From: Pseudomonadota bacterium
Lineage (GTDB): Bacteria > Desulfobacterota > Desulfobulbia > Desulfobulbales > JAHJIY01
Direction of reading: 5' to 3'
Length of the DNA: 64,000 nt
NCBI GenBank assembly: GCA_018823175.1
Contig: JAHJIY010000066.1
Coordinates: 1-64,000, forward strand
Shown here: positions 62,568-64,000 of the stretch, one piece after another
How the letters are laid out: the number at the start of each line of letters is the position of its first letter
Numbering within the stretch: the stretch's first letter is position 1
The notes under the pieces: generated by a model
What the model was told of the DNA's origin: nothing
Databases searched by the model: none
What the model saw: only the letters and a program-made list of their open reading frames with translations
Program-made: the position numbers and the translations under genes

Positions 62568-64000
62568 TCAATTTCGTTCTGTTAAGGGCGAAAATCTTTG
62601 CTTAAAGGCGGCGCATTTCAACTCCGGTGTGTAGGCGCGAAAGGCCTGGTCATTATAATCTTGGTGGCATTCAAGGCATAGACCGACCCGCAGGATTTGC
62701 TCAAGCTCCTGCCTGTTGAATGGTCGCAGGTCGTGGCGCGCGCTTTTCTGCAAAGGTTTACCGTTAAGGTCGACATATCCGTCCATTGGCGGGGTCGGCC
62801 CGGCCGGCGTTTCTATCCCCTGGAGCAGCGGGGTAAAATGCCATTGCTCATTTTCACGCCAGAGGGTGCCTTCACCCAGACCTATGGTTTTAGGGGAGGC
62901 GTGGCAATCGTCGCAGGTCCGGCCCCCGGTTTGGGTGGTGTGCGGGTTTAAGGCGGCCATGGTGAATGAGTTGAATTGTTTGTCCGGTTTACCCTGCTCG
63001 TCGATCAGGGTAACGATATCCTGGCACCCGGGGGTAACGATAACCACCTTGTCTTTCCAGACCGCCAGCATCGGTTTTTCGTAGCGCAGGTAGGACCGGC
63101 CTTCTTCCCACCAGCCCGGGGTTTCTTCGTGGGTCAGTTTGTCAAGATGGGTTTCTCGCATGTCCCTTTTGACATGGCAACCGTAGCATTGTGGCGCCCA
63201 GCCGGAATGACAAGATTCGCAGCCCAGCCTTTTATGCAGGGCGTAATCACAGACCCCTTTTTTGGGTTCTTTTAAGGGGTGTTTCTGGTCGTCGAGTTTG
63301 GAAATCAGGACAAATGAATCACCGTCCTTTTTAATATTGTTCAGTTGCTTGTTTTTACGGGTGGTGCCGGGTTGTTTGCTGTGGCAGCTTGTGCAGCTTA
63401 TTTCCAGTTGTTCCTCGTAATGGGCATAGTTTGTGCCATCACCCATGATTTCATCCCTGGTGTGACAATCAATGCAGGCCATTCCTTTGCGGTGATGGAT
63501 ATCGTCGGGGAGCTCCAGGTAAAAACGGTTGCCGGGCAATTGTTTAGTTGAAGGACCGCCATGTTCGTATGGGGTGCCGTAGCCTTCCGCCTCATATATC
63601 CCCTGATAGGAGATGCCGACCCGGCCGCTCCGGTTATGGCAACGGACGCAATTTTCGAGCGGCACCTTTTTGATGATTAAGGGATGGGTCTTTTTGGGAT
63701 CGTCTCCCGGGGCAGTTTTGCCCTTGATGTGATGGCAGGCGGTGCAGCCGCCGCCTTTTTCATTGAAGAAGGCCGGAGCGTCCGGCAGGTCGTTTTTTTG
63801 TTTCCAGAGATGGCAGGTGGCGCAGAGTTTCCGGTAATAATCCAGGGCGACAGATGTTTCGCCGCTGGCCAGCAGTTTTTCTACGCTGAAATCACCGTTC
63901 TGGTTTTCTGCCTCCCCCCAATAAAAGCGTAAAGTGGCCAGGATCCCGCGGTTGGTGGCCATCAGGGATTTTTTAATCTTGGGCAGATCTATGCCATGAC
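62568..64000 (-). CDS. Multiheme cytochrome c (N-terminus beyond window)
   Basis: The frame stays open to the right edge (HGIDLPKIKKSL precedes the first internal ATG), so the start and signal peptide lie outside. At least nine CxxCH heme sites are visible in the 464+ residues: CATCH, CTACH, CVRCH, CIDCH, CTSCH, CESCH, CYGCH, CDDCH and CLECH. Extra histidines that could be distal ligands are frequent. A periplasmic or surface electron carrier is expected for a deltaproteobacterial anaerobe. Redox partners are not in the window. Confidence 0.9.
   Translation of the reverse strand, partial: HGIDLPKIKKSLMATNRGILATLRFYWGEAENQNGDFSVEKLLASGETSVALDYYRKLCATCHLWKQKNDLPDAPAFFNEKGGGCTACHHIKGKTAPGDDPKKTHPLIIKKVPLENCVRCHNRSGRVGISYQGIYEAEGYGTPYEHGGPSTKQLPGNRFYLELPDDIHHRKGMACIDCHTRDEIMGDGTNYAHYEEQLEISCTSCHSKQPGTTRKNKQLNNIKKDGDSFVLISKLDDQKHPLKEPKKGVCDYALHKRLGCESCHSGWAPQCYGCHVKRDMRETHLDKLTHEETPGWWEEGRSYLRYEKPMLAVWKDKVVIVTPGCQDIVTLIDEQGKPDKQFNSFTMAALNPHTTQTGGRTCDDCHASPKTIGLGEGTLWRENEQWHFTPLLQGIETPAGPTPPMDGYVDLNGKPLQKSARHDLRPFNRQELEQILRVGLCLECHQDYNDQAFRAYTPELKCAAFKQRFSPLTERN

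Overview
The window looks like the chromosome of an anaerobic deltaproteobacterium (Desulfobacterota, probably near Desulfobulbales). This is inferred from gene content, not from a marker phylogeny. It carries desulfoferrodoxin with rubrerythrin and ferritin, a flavoredoxin-like protein, the lysine 2,3-aminomutase/beta-lysine acetyltransferase osmolyte pair, a multiheme cytochrome c with at least nine CxxCH sites, a nitroreductase with a ferredoxin domain, and LptD (so it is Gram-negative).

Layout. 1-7750 is core genome: radA, hemW, radC, gatB and a two-gene RdgC-like locus on the minus strand, then tRNA-Lys and tRNA-Glu on the plus strand. 7835-21576 is an AT-richer defence island, all on the minus strand. 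It opens with an MqsR toxin / MqsA antitoxin / SecB-like chaperone (TAC) module bracketed by two 126-bp direct repeats. A type I restriction-modification operon (hsdR-hsdM-hsdS) follows, continuing without a gap into a Septu-like ATPase + HNH pair. Upstream of hsdR are a DUF262/DUF1524/DUF5655 protein and a PD-(D/E)XK-like protein. 21600-29600 is accessory: a secreted barrel-like protein, an amidohydrolase lipoprotein, and an M35-type metallopeptidase gene broken by a complete IS21-family element (26477-29028, 6-bp target duplication). 29632-33273 holds marR-ablA-ablB and yitT. 33398-46219 is a patchwork of small genes, repeats, umuDC, dodecin, a nitroreductase and a PilZ protein. 46241-64000 is again mostly core: DegP-like protease, cspA, a DksA/TraR protein, an HD-GYP sensor, the rubrerythrin-desulfoferrodoxin-ferritin operon, RNase E/G, a radical SAM protein, ilvD-lptD-ykgJ, an AIM24 protein and the multiheme cytochrome.

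The most novel item is a two-copy family of apparent small RNAs, at 39186-39298 (minus) and 45360-45470 (plus). Each has an outer stem GTTTGAGA/TCTCAAAC enclosing a CTTG/CAAG hairpin with a run of 6-8 cytosines in its loop. An intrinsic terminator follows whose stem shows a compensatory base-pair change between the copies. An upstream box TGTGGTAC lies exactly 10 nt before the first stem in both. Other points worth attention are the repeat-flanked TAC cassette, the Septu-like pair coupled to a type I operon, a palindromic tandem-repeat element at the gatB stop codon, a 150-bp miniature palindromic element with a second partial copy, and short lysine-rich genes easily missed by gene callers.
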